Shown piece after piece: positions 1 through 5,558 of a DNA stretch of 5,655 nt; the stretch's first letter is position 1, and every line of letters begins with the position of its first letter. The notes beneath the pieces were generated by a model. The model was not told the DNA's origin and did no database searches. It saw only the letters and a list, made by a program, of their open reading frames with translations. This stretch comes from an uncultured Spirochaetales bacterium (GTDB taxonomy: Bacteria > Spirochaetota > Spirochaetia > Sphaerochaetales > Sphaerochaetaceae): contig CAKQJZ010000106.1 of the NCBI GenBank assembly GCA_934247875.1, positions 1 to 5,655 of the forward strand, in the 5' to 3' direction. The position numbers and the translations under genes are program-made.

Positions 1-44
1 GATTCAAGCCGATTGATGTCTATATGGAGAAGACTGAGGCTTAA
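1..44 (+). CDS. C-terminal tail of an unidentified protein (partial)
   Basis: Frame 3 reads FKPIDVYMEKTEA and then stops with TAA at 42-44; the gene would enter from the left edge. The other two forward frames give less protein-like sequence: one stops at once and the other is rich in Arg and Leu. Thirteen residues are too few to name a family, so no function is given. If real, the gene runs in the same direction as the antitoxin but ends more than 200 bases before it, so the two are probably not one tight operon. Confidence 0.35.
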   Translation, partial: FKPIDVYMEKTEA

Positions 45-78
45 ACATATCGGTAAAATGGTGCATGATTGTGTCTAG

Positions 79-184
79 ACAGGTAAGTCCTGTGAGTTTC
101 TTAACCTTTTCATTAAAAGTTAGGCCTTGGAAGGCCTGAGCAGTTAACTGGGTACAAACAACTTCGATATTCGCTGCGAATATC
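79..184. repeat. Cluster of short perfect dyads in the intergenic region
   Basis: Five dyads lie close together. ACAGG/CCTGT is at 79-83 and 89-93. CTTTT/AAAAG is at 106-110 and 115-119, extendable to about ten pairs (100-124) with one bulged C. AGGCCTT/AAGGCCT is at 122-128 and 131-137. The palindrome CAGTTAACTG is at 141-150. GATATTCG/CGAATATC is at 166-173 and 177-184 with a 3-nt loop. None is followed by a T run, so none is a standard intrinsic terminator on the plus strand. The region (45-256) has no supportable gene. It could be a structured leader, a small RNA, or a binding or recombination site; the sequence does not decide. Confidence 0.45.
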
Positions 185-218
185 AGAAAACGCGCGATTG
201 ATAATTGAGCCCAATGCT

Positions 219-242
219 ACATAGGAATATGTCGTAATATGT
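219..242. promoter_or_regulatory. Candidate operator upstream of the HigA-type antitoxin
   Basis: ACATA (219-223) and TATGT (228-232) form a perfect dyad around GGAA. A second AATATGT (236-242) repeats the one at 226-232 with a 10-bp period, about one helical turn. The site lies just before the ribosome binding site of the XRE protein. HigA-family antitoxins commonly repress their own promoter by binding short dyads, so this is a reasonable autoregulatory site. I saw no clear -35/-10 pair here; TTGATA at 198-203 is the best -35 candidate, without a good partner. Confidence 0.3.
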
Positions 243-256
243 GATGAAATTGAGAT

Positions 257-264
257 AGAAGGAG
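257..264 (+). promoter_or_regulatory. Ribosome binding site deciding the antitoxin start
   Basis: AGAAGGAG is a strong Shine-Dalgarno sequence. An in-frame GTG at 264 overlaps it and cannot be served by it. The in-frame GTG at 276 follows after 11 nt, with TTG at 279 after 14 nt. GTG 276 is therefore preferred. Confidence 0.6.
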
Positions 265-275
265 TGTGTGATATC

Positions 276-557
276 GTGTTGGCAAAGAAAACTGGTATAT
301 CCCGTAATCTTATTATTCACCCGGGAGAAACCATAGCAGATGTTCTAAATGAAAGGGGGATTACCCAAGCTGAACTTGCTATTCGTACTGGAGTTTCTCC
401 TGCATATGTTAGTAGTGTTATATCCGGGAAAAAGGATATTTCCTCAAACTTTGCTATAGCATTGGAATATGCCTTGGATGTTCCGAAGTCTTTTTGGCTG
501 AATTTGCAGGCAAATTATGAAGCTGAATTATTGGAATATACGAATCCAATACAGTAG
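276..557 (+). CDS. HigA-family XRE antitoxin, orphan, tail probably frameshifted
   Basis: This is a 93-aa DNA-binding protein of the HigA (addiction-module, Cro/CI-like HTH) family. Visible family marks are the IHPGETIADVL start (residues 14-24), the helix-turn-helix around 29-50 (ITQAELAIRTGVSPAYVSSV), the GKKDIS turn (51-56) and the signature FWLNLQANYEAEL (73-85). HigA proteins neutralise the HigB RNase and repress their own operon. No RelE/HigB-like toxin is seen on either side, so it is an orphan antitoxin or a regulator. After residue 87 the frame gives a short odd end (YTNPIQ), while the expected kind of sequence continues in another frame (see 539-604). The HTH domain itself is complete, so the short protein may still bind DNA. 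GTG start chosen from RBS spacing; GTG at 264 and TTG at 279 are alternatives. Family call is firm; function as an antitoxin is inferred. Confidence 0.8.
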   Translation: MLAKKTGISRNLIIHPGETIADVLNERGITQAELAIRTGVSPAYVSSVISGKKDISSNFAIALEYALDVPKSFWLNLQANYEAELLEYTNPIQ

Positions 558-604
558 CTGATGCAGAAAAGCTGTTTCAAGATATTTTACCAAAGAAATC
601 TTGA
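539..604 (+). pseudogene. Out-of-frame continuation of the antitoxin C-terminus
   Basis: Reading from 539 in the +2 frame gives Y-E-S followed by NTVADAEKLFQDILPKKS and TGA at 602-604. Joined to the in-frame LLE at 528-536 it restores a run of the form LLEYESNTVADAEK, which resembles the linker that follows the HTH domain in longer HigA-like proteins (some carry an ImmA/IrrE-type domain after it). The shift is explained by two extra bases in TATAC (537-541), such as a TA slippage. Even in the restored frame the protein ends at 604, so any larger C-terminal domain is gone. The family comparison is from memory and is moderate evidence only. Confidence 0.45.
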
Positions 605-768
605 AAGCGTTGCCTGAGAAGGCTGCGTCTACGCTAAAGGCCAAAGTTCCAGAGCTATGGTACGGAGTACATTGCACGCTGTCTACCCTCAAAAATCTCT
701 ATGTGGTAAAGGATGATTTATGTTCTTTGTCATTTAGCTCATATTTCAGCTGGAAAATAAGCTTTCTA
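605..768. other. Non-coding or degraded stretch before the ATPase leader
   Basis: No convincing gene is seen. A TTG-initiated frame stays open from 601 to 846, but it has no Shine-Dalgarno sequence and no recognised domain, and it runs straight through the repeats and hairpin of the ATPase leader. The part at about 605-690 is somewhat more GC-rich than the AT-rich part after it and could be a remnant of older coding sequence. TTGTCA at 727-732 resembles a -35 box but has no fitting -10. Confidence 0.4.
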
Positions 769-770
769 TT

Positions 771-833
771 GAGTAAAAAGACAAAGTATGGAAAAATTCT
801 AAATAGTAGTGAGCAAAAAGACAAAGTATGGAA
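771..833. repeat. 23-bp direct repeat, two copies, 40-bp period
   Basis: Copies lie at 771-793 and 811-833 and differ at one base (T774 versus C814). The shared core is AAAAAGACAAAGTATGGAA. The second copy starts inside the left arm of the hairpin at 807-845. The left copy keeps a TGAGTAAAA arm (770-778) that can also pair, with one G-U pair, to the right hairpin arm. Duplicated binding sites or competing RNA structures are both possible. Confidence 0.85.
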
Positions 834-849
834 TTTTGCTCACTAGGAG
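807..849 (+). promoter_or_regulatory. 12-bp hairpin ending on the Shine-Dalgarno of the DUF4143 ATPase
   Basis: TAGTGAGCAAAA (807-818) and TTTTGCTCACTA (834-845) are perfect inverted repeats with a 15-nt loop. The right arm ends on the first A of AGGAG (845-849), the ribosome binding site for the ATG at 855 (5-nt spacing). As RNA it sits where it could tune ribosome access; as DNA it is a typical size for a dimeric repressor site. An alternative pairing of 770-778 with 834-842 is mutually exclusive with it. Confidence 0.65.
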
Positions 850-854
850 ATTAT

Positions 855-2036
855 ATGATAAAAAGAGAGAAATACTTAGCGGAAATCAGAGGCTTTTATG
901 ACAGTGATTTAATAAAAATCATTACTGGTGTCAGACGTTCTGGCAAAAGCGTGCTGCTTGAGCAGGTTAAAGAAGAGATAGAGAGAAAAAGCAGCAATAT
1001 TGTTTCAATTGATCTTGAAGACAGAGCAATGACAGGATTTATCTCTTCTTGGAATGATATTGTCAAATATGTCCAGGAAAAAAGAGGTGAGGGCCTTTGC
1101 TATGTATTTATCGATGAGATTCAGGAAATAGAGAATTGGGCTTTGGCTATAAAGTCTTTGAGACGAGAAAACTGTTCTGTTTTCATCACAGGATCAAATT
1201 CAAAACTATTATCTAGTGAATTCACAAAGGAACTCTCTGGAAGATATGTTTCATTCAGAGTTAGACCTTTTGTTTATAAAGAGCTGGTTGAATATGCAAA
1301 GGAACTAGGAAAGCAGATAACAATTGCTGATTACCTTATTTGGGGAGGCTTTCCTAAAAGACTGGAATTTTCAAGTGCAGAACAAAAGAGATACTTGAAT
1401 GATTTAGACGAAACTATAGTCATGAATGACATCATTCGTCGTTATAACATCAGAAAGTATGTTGATTTCAGAAAAGTAGCTTCTTTTATATTGATATCTA
1501 ATGCGCGAATCTATTCGGCCAAATCGATTGCTGCTTATATGAAGGGGCAAGGATTGTCAATTTCTTCAAACACTATACAGAAATGGATATCTTATTTGGC
1601 GGAAGCTTATGTGATTGATCAGGTTCCACGTTATTCAACAAAAGCAAAGAAAGAGCTTGAAGAGAGCAAGAAGCTATATGATTGTGATGTTGCTTTGAAT
1701 TCGATCAGAGTCAGTGACAATAGATTTGACTTGACTCATAATCTTGAAAACATAGTCTATAACGAGTTGGTTTATCGAGGTTATTCTGTATGTGTTTATG
1801 ATAATCGTGGAAAAGAGATAGATTTTCTAGCACAAAAGGATTCAAAGAAATACTATGTTCAGGTTGCATACTCTGTTGTAGAAGATAAGGCTTACGCACG
1901 AGAGTTTGGAGCTTTCAGCAATATATCGCAAATTGATCGCAAAATACTTATCACAAATGATGATGTCGACTATTCAACAAGCAATGTAGAACATATTAAG
2001 TTAATCGATTTTCTACAATCAGATGACCTTTGCTAG
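855..2036 (+). CDS. AAA_14/DUF4143-type ATP-binding protein
   Basis: This 393-aa protein matches the full length of the family. Domains in order: an N-terminal P-loop NTPase with Walker A GVRRSGKS (25-32), Walker B CYVFIDEIQ (82-90; D87, E88), a sensor-like FITGSNSKLL (110-119) and a possible arginine finger in LSGR (R130). A winged-helix region follows at about 214-260, then the C-terminal DUF4143 region with a nuclease-like fold (E298, EIDF at 321-324, YVQVAYSV at 334-341). The usual E-x-K of active PD-(D/E)xK enzymes is replaced by Q336-V-A, so nuclease activity is doubtful. No signal peptide or membrane segment is seen; it should be cytoplasmic. ATG 855 is chosen because it follows AGGAG by 5 nt and begins the usual MIKREKYL; ATG 828 would start inside the hairpin. 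The role of the family is not settled. The gene converges with the ATPase at 2050-3450, and no terminator is visible between them. Confidence 0.9.
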   Translation: MIKREKYLAEIRGFYDSDLIKIITGVRRSGKSVLLEQVKEEIERKSSNIVSIDLEDRAMTGFISSWNDIVKYVQEKRGEGLCYVFIDEIQEIENWALAIKSLRRENCSVFITGSNSKLLSSEFTKELSGRYVSFRVRPFVYKELVEYAKELGKQITIADYLIWGGFPKRLEFSSAEQKRYLNDLDETIVMNDIIRRYNIRKYVDFRKVASFILISNARIYSAKSIAAYMKGQGLSISSNTIQKWISYLAEAYVIDQVPRYSTKAKKELEESKKLYDCDVALNSIRVSDNRFDLTHNLENIVYNELVYRGYSVCVYDNRGKEIDFLAQKDSKKYYVQVAYSVVEDKAYAREFGAFSNISQIDRKILITNDDVDYSTSNVEHIKLIDFLQSDDLC

Positions 2037-2049
2037 TGAAATTCCATGT

Positions 2050-3450
2050 TCAGTTCTTATGTTCTTCGAGCATTTCGCTAAATGAGATGCATCTGATGGA
2101 TTTATCTACTTCAGCAAGCTTTAATAGCTCTTCAGTAAATCCTGTTTTAGAATAAAGCACATATAGTTTATTTGCGTTCTGAATGACTAGCTCAGCGCGG
2201 CTTTTCAGCGTATCAAGTACTGATATTCCTACTTTGGATTCTGTCCATTTGCACTCTCCAAATACCCAAGAGCCATTTACGCCTTGAATAACGATATCTA
2301 TTTCTTCTTCGCGTTTCAGATGAGGATTATTTCCCCACCAAGATCCAAACTTAACTACGCCAAATGATGGATTGGATTTTATAAAGTGCATAAGCGCTAA
2401 TTTTTCGAAGCATTTTCCAACAAAGGCATTTATATGAGAGTTGAAATACTCTTCTACGCCATTTATGCTCTCCATTTCAATCAAAGCTGAAAATGGCATT
2501 ATAAATTGGAAATAGAAAGCAAAAAGAGAATCAACAATAACCCAATGGGGTTTGCGAACTTTTGAGTGGATGCTTTCTTTTAATTCTACAATTCCTATAA
2601 CTTCTAGTCGTTTGAGTATTGCACTGACAGCTGCTGTCGTGAAGCCGCTTTTATCTGCAAGTTCTGATACACGATTAACGCCATGAGATAAAAGAAGGCA
2701 GATAGAGTAGTAGTTTGCTGGTTCTCGAAGCTCCATAAGCAGCAATGTTCTTGGTTCATTATATAGGTATCCATTTCTTTGGAAAAACAGTGCTCTTAAC
2801 GATTCTTTCCATGAGCTTCTTTCTGCAAATAACTGAAGATATAAAGGAACACCTCCAGTTATTGAATAGATTGTCATTAAATCAAAGTTTGTTATGTTTA
2901 TGCCTTCGAATAATAATGCTGCTTCATTGATAGTAAACTCCTTAAGATGAATGCTGAGTGTTCTTCTGCCATAGAGTGGGCTGGGATTTGCTAGTACCTG
3001 TCTTTCCATAAAACTTACAGAGGACCCTGAAAGAATAAGCTTAAGATTTCCTTTTTCTTTGTATTCGTCAATCAGTTCTTGTAAGATGCCCATGGTTTCA
3101 GGGAATTCTTTTACAAGGTATGGAAATTCATCAATTACGAATATGAGTTTTTTATCATTCCGAGAGGCTTTGAAAACAGATTCTAAGATTGATCTAATAT
3201 TTTCAGGATTGAAGTTGCGAAATGAGACATCAAGTTTTGATGTAACTGCATCGCATAATGCTGAAAGCAATAGTTTTGCATTTCCTTCAAATCCAACAAA
3301 ACGTATAACGTCAGGTTTATCAGCGCAGAACTTATTTATAAGAGAAGTCTTGCCTATTCGTCTTCTGCCATATATAACAACAACTTCCTGTTTTTCTGAT
3401 CTATAACAGCAATCTAGTGATTCAAGTTCTGTTTCTCTTCCAATAAACAT
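2050..3450 (-). CDS. ATPase_2/DUF234-type ATP-binding protein with PD-(D/E)xK-like C-terminus
   Basis: This 466-aa protein belongs to the archaeal-ATPase-like (ATPase_2, STAND-related) group. It opens with the typical FIGRETELE (2-10). Walker A is GRRRIGKT (28-35), Walker B is LIFVIDEFP (102-110; D107, E108), the sensor strand LILSGSSVSFME is at 138-149, and R162-R163 may supply an arginine finger. A winged helix lies at about 255-295 (VSELADKSGFTTAAVSAILK). The C-terminal DUF234 region keeps a full PD-(D/E)xK pattern: E383, D385, then E399-C-K401, after WWGNNPHLKR. It is therefore a plausible DNA-acting ATPase-nuclease, though family function is not established. The start is supported by GAGGG (3456-3460) with 5-nt spacing and by the promoter at 3469-3497. 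No membrane segment is seen. The convergent neighbour ends 13 bp away. Confidence 0.9.
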   Translation of the reverse strand: MFIGRETELESLDCCYRSEKQEVVVIYGRRRIGKTSLINKFCADKPDVIRFVGFEGNAKLLLSALCDAVTSKLDVSFRNFNPENIRSILESVFKASRNDKKLIFVIDEFPYLVKEFPETMGILQELIDEYKEKGNLKLILSGSSVSFMERQVLANPSPLYGRRTLSIHLKEFTINEAALLFEGINITNFDLMTIYSITGGVPLYLQLFAERSSWKESLRALFFQRNGYLYNEPRTLLLMELREPANYYSICLLLSHGVNRVSELADKSGFTTAAVSAILKRLEVIGIVELKESIHSKVRKPHWVIVDSLFAFYFQFIMPFSALIEMESINGVEEYFNSHINAFVGKCFEKLALMHFIKSNPSFGVVKFGSWWGNNPHLKREEEIDIVIQGVNGSWVFGECKWTESKVGISVLDTLKSRAELVIQNANKLYVLYSKTGFTEELLKLAEVDKSIRCISFSEMLEEHKN

Positions 3451-3468
3451 ATTATCCCTCTAGTTTTG

Positions 3469-3497
3469 ATTTTAGTGTGAAAATAGAGAATAGTCAA
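3469..3497 (-). promoter_or_regulatory. Sigma70-type promoter of the ATPase_2/DUF234 gene
   Basis: On the minus strand, TTGACT (3492-3497) and TAAAAT (3469-3474) are separated by exactly 17 bp; each matches its consensus at five of six positions. Transcription would start near 3462, leaving a leader of about a dozen bases that contains the GAGGG ribosome binding site. This suggests the gene is transcribed on its own rather than only from the upstream ORF. Confidence 0.65.
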
Positions 3498-3503
3498 ATT
3501 AAC

Positions 3504-3542
3504 TTTAGTAAATCATAAATGACTAAATTTAAAATAACTAAA
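3504..3542. repeat. TTTAGT/ACTAAA repeat cluster upstream of the ATPase promoter
   Basis: TTTAGT at 3504-3509 and ACTAAA at 3522-3527 form an inverted repeat with a 12-bp centre. A further ACTAAA is at 3537-3542; the longer forms TGACTAAA and TAACTAAA recur 15 bp apart. TTTAGT also occurs at 3471-3476, overlapping the -10 box. TAGTCA (3491-3496), overlapping the -35 box, pairs with TGACTA at 3520-3525. The stretch is very AT-rich, so chance repeats are likely; an operator or UP-element-like region is possible. Confidence 0.3.
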
Positions 3543-3550
3543 TATATGTA

Positions 3551-3997
3551 TTATGCTTTTGAGGAATAAAGCATTAAGTTTTCTTTCTCTTTTGGTGCTC
3601 TTCTGGAATAGAATGAGATAATGTCATTCGAGATATCTCCAAAAGTCTTTCCGCATTGCAATTCATGAAGCATTGTCTTCTTGAATTCGAAGCATTCTGC
3701 TATTTTCACTGCAAATGCAGTTAATGCTGGATCTTGTGCATAGAACTCCTCTGTATATACAAAGCTAGGCATTTTAGAAAGATCGACAGCGTTCAGATTG
3801 CTTATATTCTCAATGATTTTTCTTTCTGTTGTATAAAGGCTGTTTATCTTCATATCAATAATAAAATTAAACTCCCAACTTTTGTTGTATAGGAAATAAG
3901 GCTTTAAGCTTTGTTTTGAGACAAAACGATACAATTTTCTACTATGATGCAGCCAGGTGTTCAGAAACTTGGCTGTTTTTACTGTCGGTTTAACCAT
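3551..3997 (-). CDS. Hypothetical protein, 148 aa, not recognised
   Basis: I do not recognise this protein. It is mixed in character: a basic, aromatic-rich N-terminus (to about residue 50) and a more ordinary acidic/helical remainder, with no signal peptide, membrane segment or catalytic motif that I can name. A second in-frame ATG at 3853 would give a 100-aa protein that looks better conserved in style, but it has no ribosome binding site. The ATG at 3997 is also weakly supported: the only strong Shine-Dalgarno-like run, AGGAGGGG (4023-4030), is about 25 bases upstream with no in-frame ATG, GTG or TTG near it. It lies on the same strand as the ATPase_2 gene, 100 bp upstream of it. The IS element sits about 60 bp beyond its start and may have cut off its promoter. 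It could be a real small gene or a remnant. Confidence 0.4.
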   Translation of the reverse strand: MVKPTVKTAKFLNTWLHHSRKLYRFVSKQSLKPYFLYNKSWEFNFIIDMKINSLYTTERKIIENISNLNAVDLSKMPSFVYTEEFYAQDPALTAFAVKIAECFEFKKTMLHELQCGKTFGDISNDIISFYSRRAPKEKENLMLYSSKA

Positions 3998-4047
3998 TTT
4001 TCTCTTTGATTTGATGTCTTCACCCCTCCTAAGTGGCTAGAAATAGC

Positions 4048-4076
4048 TTTACTTTTTAGTGATAGTGTTGTATAGT
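4048..4076 (+). promoter_or_regulatory. Possible promoter of the transposase gene
   Basis: TTTACT (4048-4053) and TATAGT (4071-4076) are 17 bp apart and resemble -35 and -10 boxes (four and five of six matches). The -10 lies in the tandem repeat of the left IS end, while the -35 would lie in flanking DNA, so the pair may have formed on insertion. The AAGGAG at 4088-4093 lies 5 nt before the start codon. Confidence 0.4.
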
Positions 4077-4085
4077 GTTGTATAG
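4058..4085 (+). repeat. Left inverted end with 10-bp tandem duplication
   Basis: AGTGTTGTAT is repeated in tandem, with perfect 10-bp periodicity over 4062-4085, and is preceded by a shortened AGTGAT (4058-4063). The right end has only one copy. Transposase-binding sites could be duplicated here, or replication slippage may have altered the end. Confidence 0.7.
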
Positions 4086-4098
4086 GTAAGGAGAGCCT

Positions 4099-5538
4099 AT
4101 GATTCCGGATTCCATAAAGAGTTTCAGACCTAAGAACACCGAGATAAGAGCCAAGGGTGGCCATTATTATGTCTACAAGGTCAAAGGGGTATATGACAAA
4201 ACAACAAAGAAGAGCAAAACGCAATACCTGGGCTGCATAGGTCAGATATATGAAGGGATAGGCTTTGTTGCCAACACTAAAACTCCAGAAGTCGCTATTT
4301 CTGAAACAAAGGAGTATGGAGCCACTTGGTTTCTGTTCTCCATTTCGAAAGAGATAATGAAGAGCCTGACAGACTCATTCGGAGCAGATGGGCTTAGAAT
4401 ATATACAATGGCTTTGCTAAGGTTGATTGACAACAATCTGAGACTGAAGACGATGGATATTGCATATGAGAAGTCATACATCAGCCGCCTTATTCCTTCT
4501 GTTGCATTAAGCAAGAATACCGCAAGCGATTTCCTTGAGAAGCTGTCATTGATGAGGCCGCAGATGGTTGAGTTCTATAATTCACTTTGCCCGACCAAAT
4601 GCGAGAAGATCATATTCGATGGGTCTTCTTTTGAGAGCCAGAGTGAGAATCCATATGTTGTTAAAGGGTATAACCCACATAACAAAGGCTGCGAGCAGAT
4701 AAGGGTGATGTTCGGCTTCAACAGAGACAGCCACATGCCAGTCTACTGCAAGCCTTTTCCTGGGAACATCACAGATAAATCAGCTTTCCTTTCAGTTCTG
4801 GCAGAATTGAAGATGGGCGGCAACATAATAATATTGGACAAGGGGTTCTTCTCATCTCCCATATTCGATGCTCTTACCGAAGCTGAGGCAGATTTCATCA
4901 TACCTCTCTCAGAGAATGATACAGACGCAAAGAAATACAATGCCAACACTCTATTAAAAGGAGGAGGTCAGTGGTTTTTCTATCGCAAGAGAAGGATTAC
5001 TTATGAGAAAGTAGCCTACAGCAAAAGAAAGGGAGTGACGATGTTCGTTTTCTTCGATGAAGATCTGAGGAGAGTCAGAATGTCTTCTTACTTCTACAAG
5101 GAAAAGCTTGATTCCAACTCACTCTCTGATGAGCAGGATAAGAAAGTCCATGAAGATACCAAGTTTTTCGGAATGACATTCCTGATTGCAAGCAAGGATA
5201 TGGAACCAAAGGATGCATACCTAGACTACAAGACAAGATGGGAGATTGAGGAGATGATAGACACCAACAAAAACACCCTTTCTCTTGGTACGACCTACGA
5301 GACAAAGGCAAATACATTTGAGGGGTGGACGATGATAAACTTTGTTGCATCTCTTCTGTTCTTCAAGGCTGACTCTTTGATCAAGGAAAAACTCAATGGT
5401 GACTACACTGTAAAAGACATCCTGCTGATGGGAGAAGCAATAACAAAGGCTACAAATGGTAACGGTGAATGGATTACTCTGAACACTACGAAAAAGCTAA
5501 GAGATACTTTTAATAAACTAGGCGTTTCTTTAGCCTAA
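4099..5538 (+). CDS. IS1634-like transposase (IS4 superfamily, DDE)
   Basis: This 479-aa protein catalyses cut-and-paste transposition of the surrounding element. The catalytic triad is visible: first Asp in FDGSSF (D174), second Asp in ILDKGFFS (D247), and Glu in the IS4-superfamily YREK motif, Y377-x2-R380-x3-E384-x6-K391. The spacing of that motif is exact. The first ~60 residues are basic and aromatic and fit an end-binding region; the stretch between D247 and E384 holds the usual beta-rich insertion. The length is normal for the family and no frameshift or stop is present, so the enzyme is probably active. The ATG follows AAGGAG (4088-4093) by 5 nt. Its GC content appears somewhat higher than that of the ATPase genes, as expected for a mobile gene. 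The gene almost fills the element and leaves no room for passengers. Confidence 0.92.
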   Translation: MIPDSIKSFRPKNTEIRAKGGHYYVYKVKGVYDKTTKKSKTQYLGCIGQIYEGIGFVANTKTPEVAISETKEYGATWFLFSISKEIMKSLTDSFGADGLRIYTMALLRLIDNNLRLKTMDIAYEKSYISRLIPSVALSKNTASDFLEKLSLMRPQMVEFYNSLCPTKCEKIIFDGSSFESQSENPYVVKGYNPHNKGCEQIRVMFGFNRDSHMPVYCKPFPGNITDKSAFLSVLAELKMGGNIIILDKGFFSSPIFDALTEAEADFIIPLSENDTDAKKYNANTLLKGGGQWFFYRKRRITYEKVAYSKRKGVTMFVFFDEDLRRVRMSSYFYKEKLDSNSLSDEQDKKVHEDTKFFGMTFLIASKDMEPKDAYLDYKTRWEIEEMIDTNKNTLSLGTTYETKANTFEGWTMINFVASLLFFKADSLIKEKLNGDYTVKDILLMGEAITKATNGNGEWITLNTTKKLRDTFNKLGVSLA

Positions 5539-5542
5539 AAGT

Positions 5543-5554
5543 CTATACAACACT
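5543..5554 (-). repeat. Right inverted end of the IS
   Basis: CTATACAACACT is the exact reverse complement of the AGTGTTGTATAG copies at the left end. It starts 4 bp after the transposase stop codon and is followed by TTTT, which also precedes the left AGTG at 4058. Confidence 0.75.
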
Positions 5555-5558
5555 TTTT

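Larger units (their letters stand above)
4058..5554 (+). mobile_element. Complete IS element, IS1634-like (IS4 superfamily), about 1.5 kb
   Basis: A single intact transposase gene is enclosed by inverted ends. Read inward, the right end begins AGTGTTGTATAG (5554 to 5543); the same 12 bases occur on the left at 4064-4075 and again at 4074-4085. If the left tip is the AGTG at 4058, both ends start with AGTG and are flanked directly by TTTT (4054-4057 and 5555-5558), a possible 4-bp target duplication. The tips are not certain, because the left end carries the extra tandem copies and the flanks are T runs; the left tip could be 4064 or 4074. The IS1634 assignment rests on the transposase style and is less sure than the IS4-superfamily call. 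Confidence 0.75.

Noticed and set aside
119..125. Integron attC core (GTTAGGC)
   Set aside because: No clear RYYYAAC partner at the usual distance and no integrase are seen; kept only as a side note in the dyad finding.
601..846. Plus-strand ORF of 81 aa with a TTG start
   Set aside because: There is no Shine-Dalgarno sequence and no recognisable domain, and it reads through the repeat and hairpin leader of the next gene; probably an accidental open frame.
828..854. Upstream ATG (828) as the start of the DUF4143 ATPase
   Set aside because: It lies in the hairpin loop with no ribosome binding site, and the added residues do not fit the usual N-terminus; ATG 855 has AGGAG at 5 nt.
3059..3406. 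Plus-strand ORF of 115 aa
   Set aside because: It is a shadow of the well-supported ATPase_2/DUF234 gene on the other strand.
3979..4224. Minus-strand ORF of 81 aa overlapping the IS left end
   Set aside because: It runs antisense through the start of the transposase and across the IS border, and has no family features.
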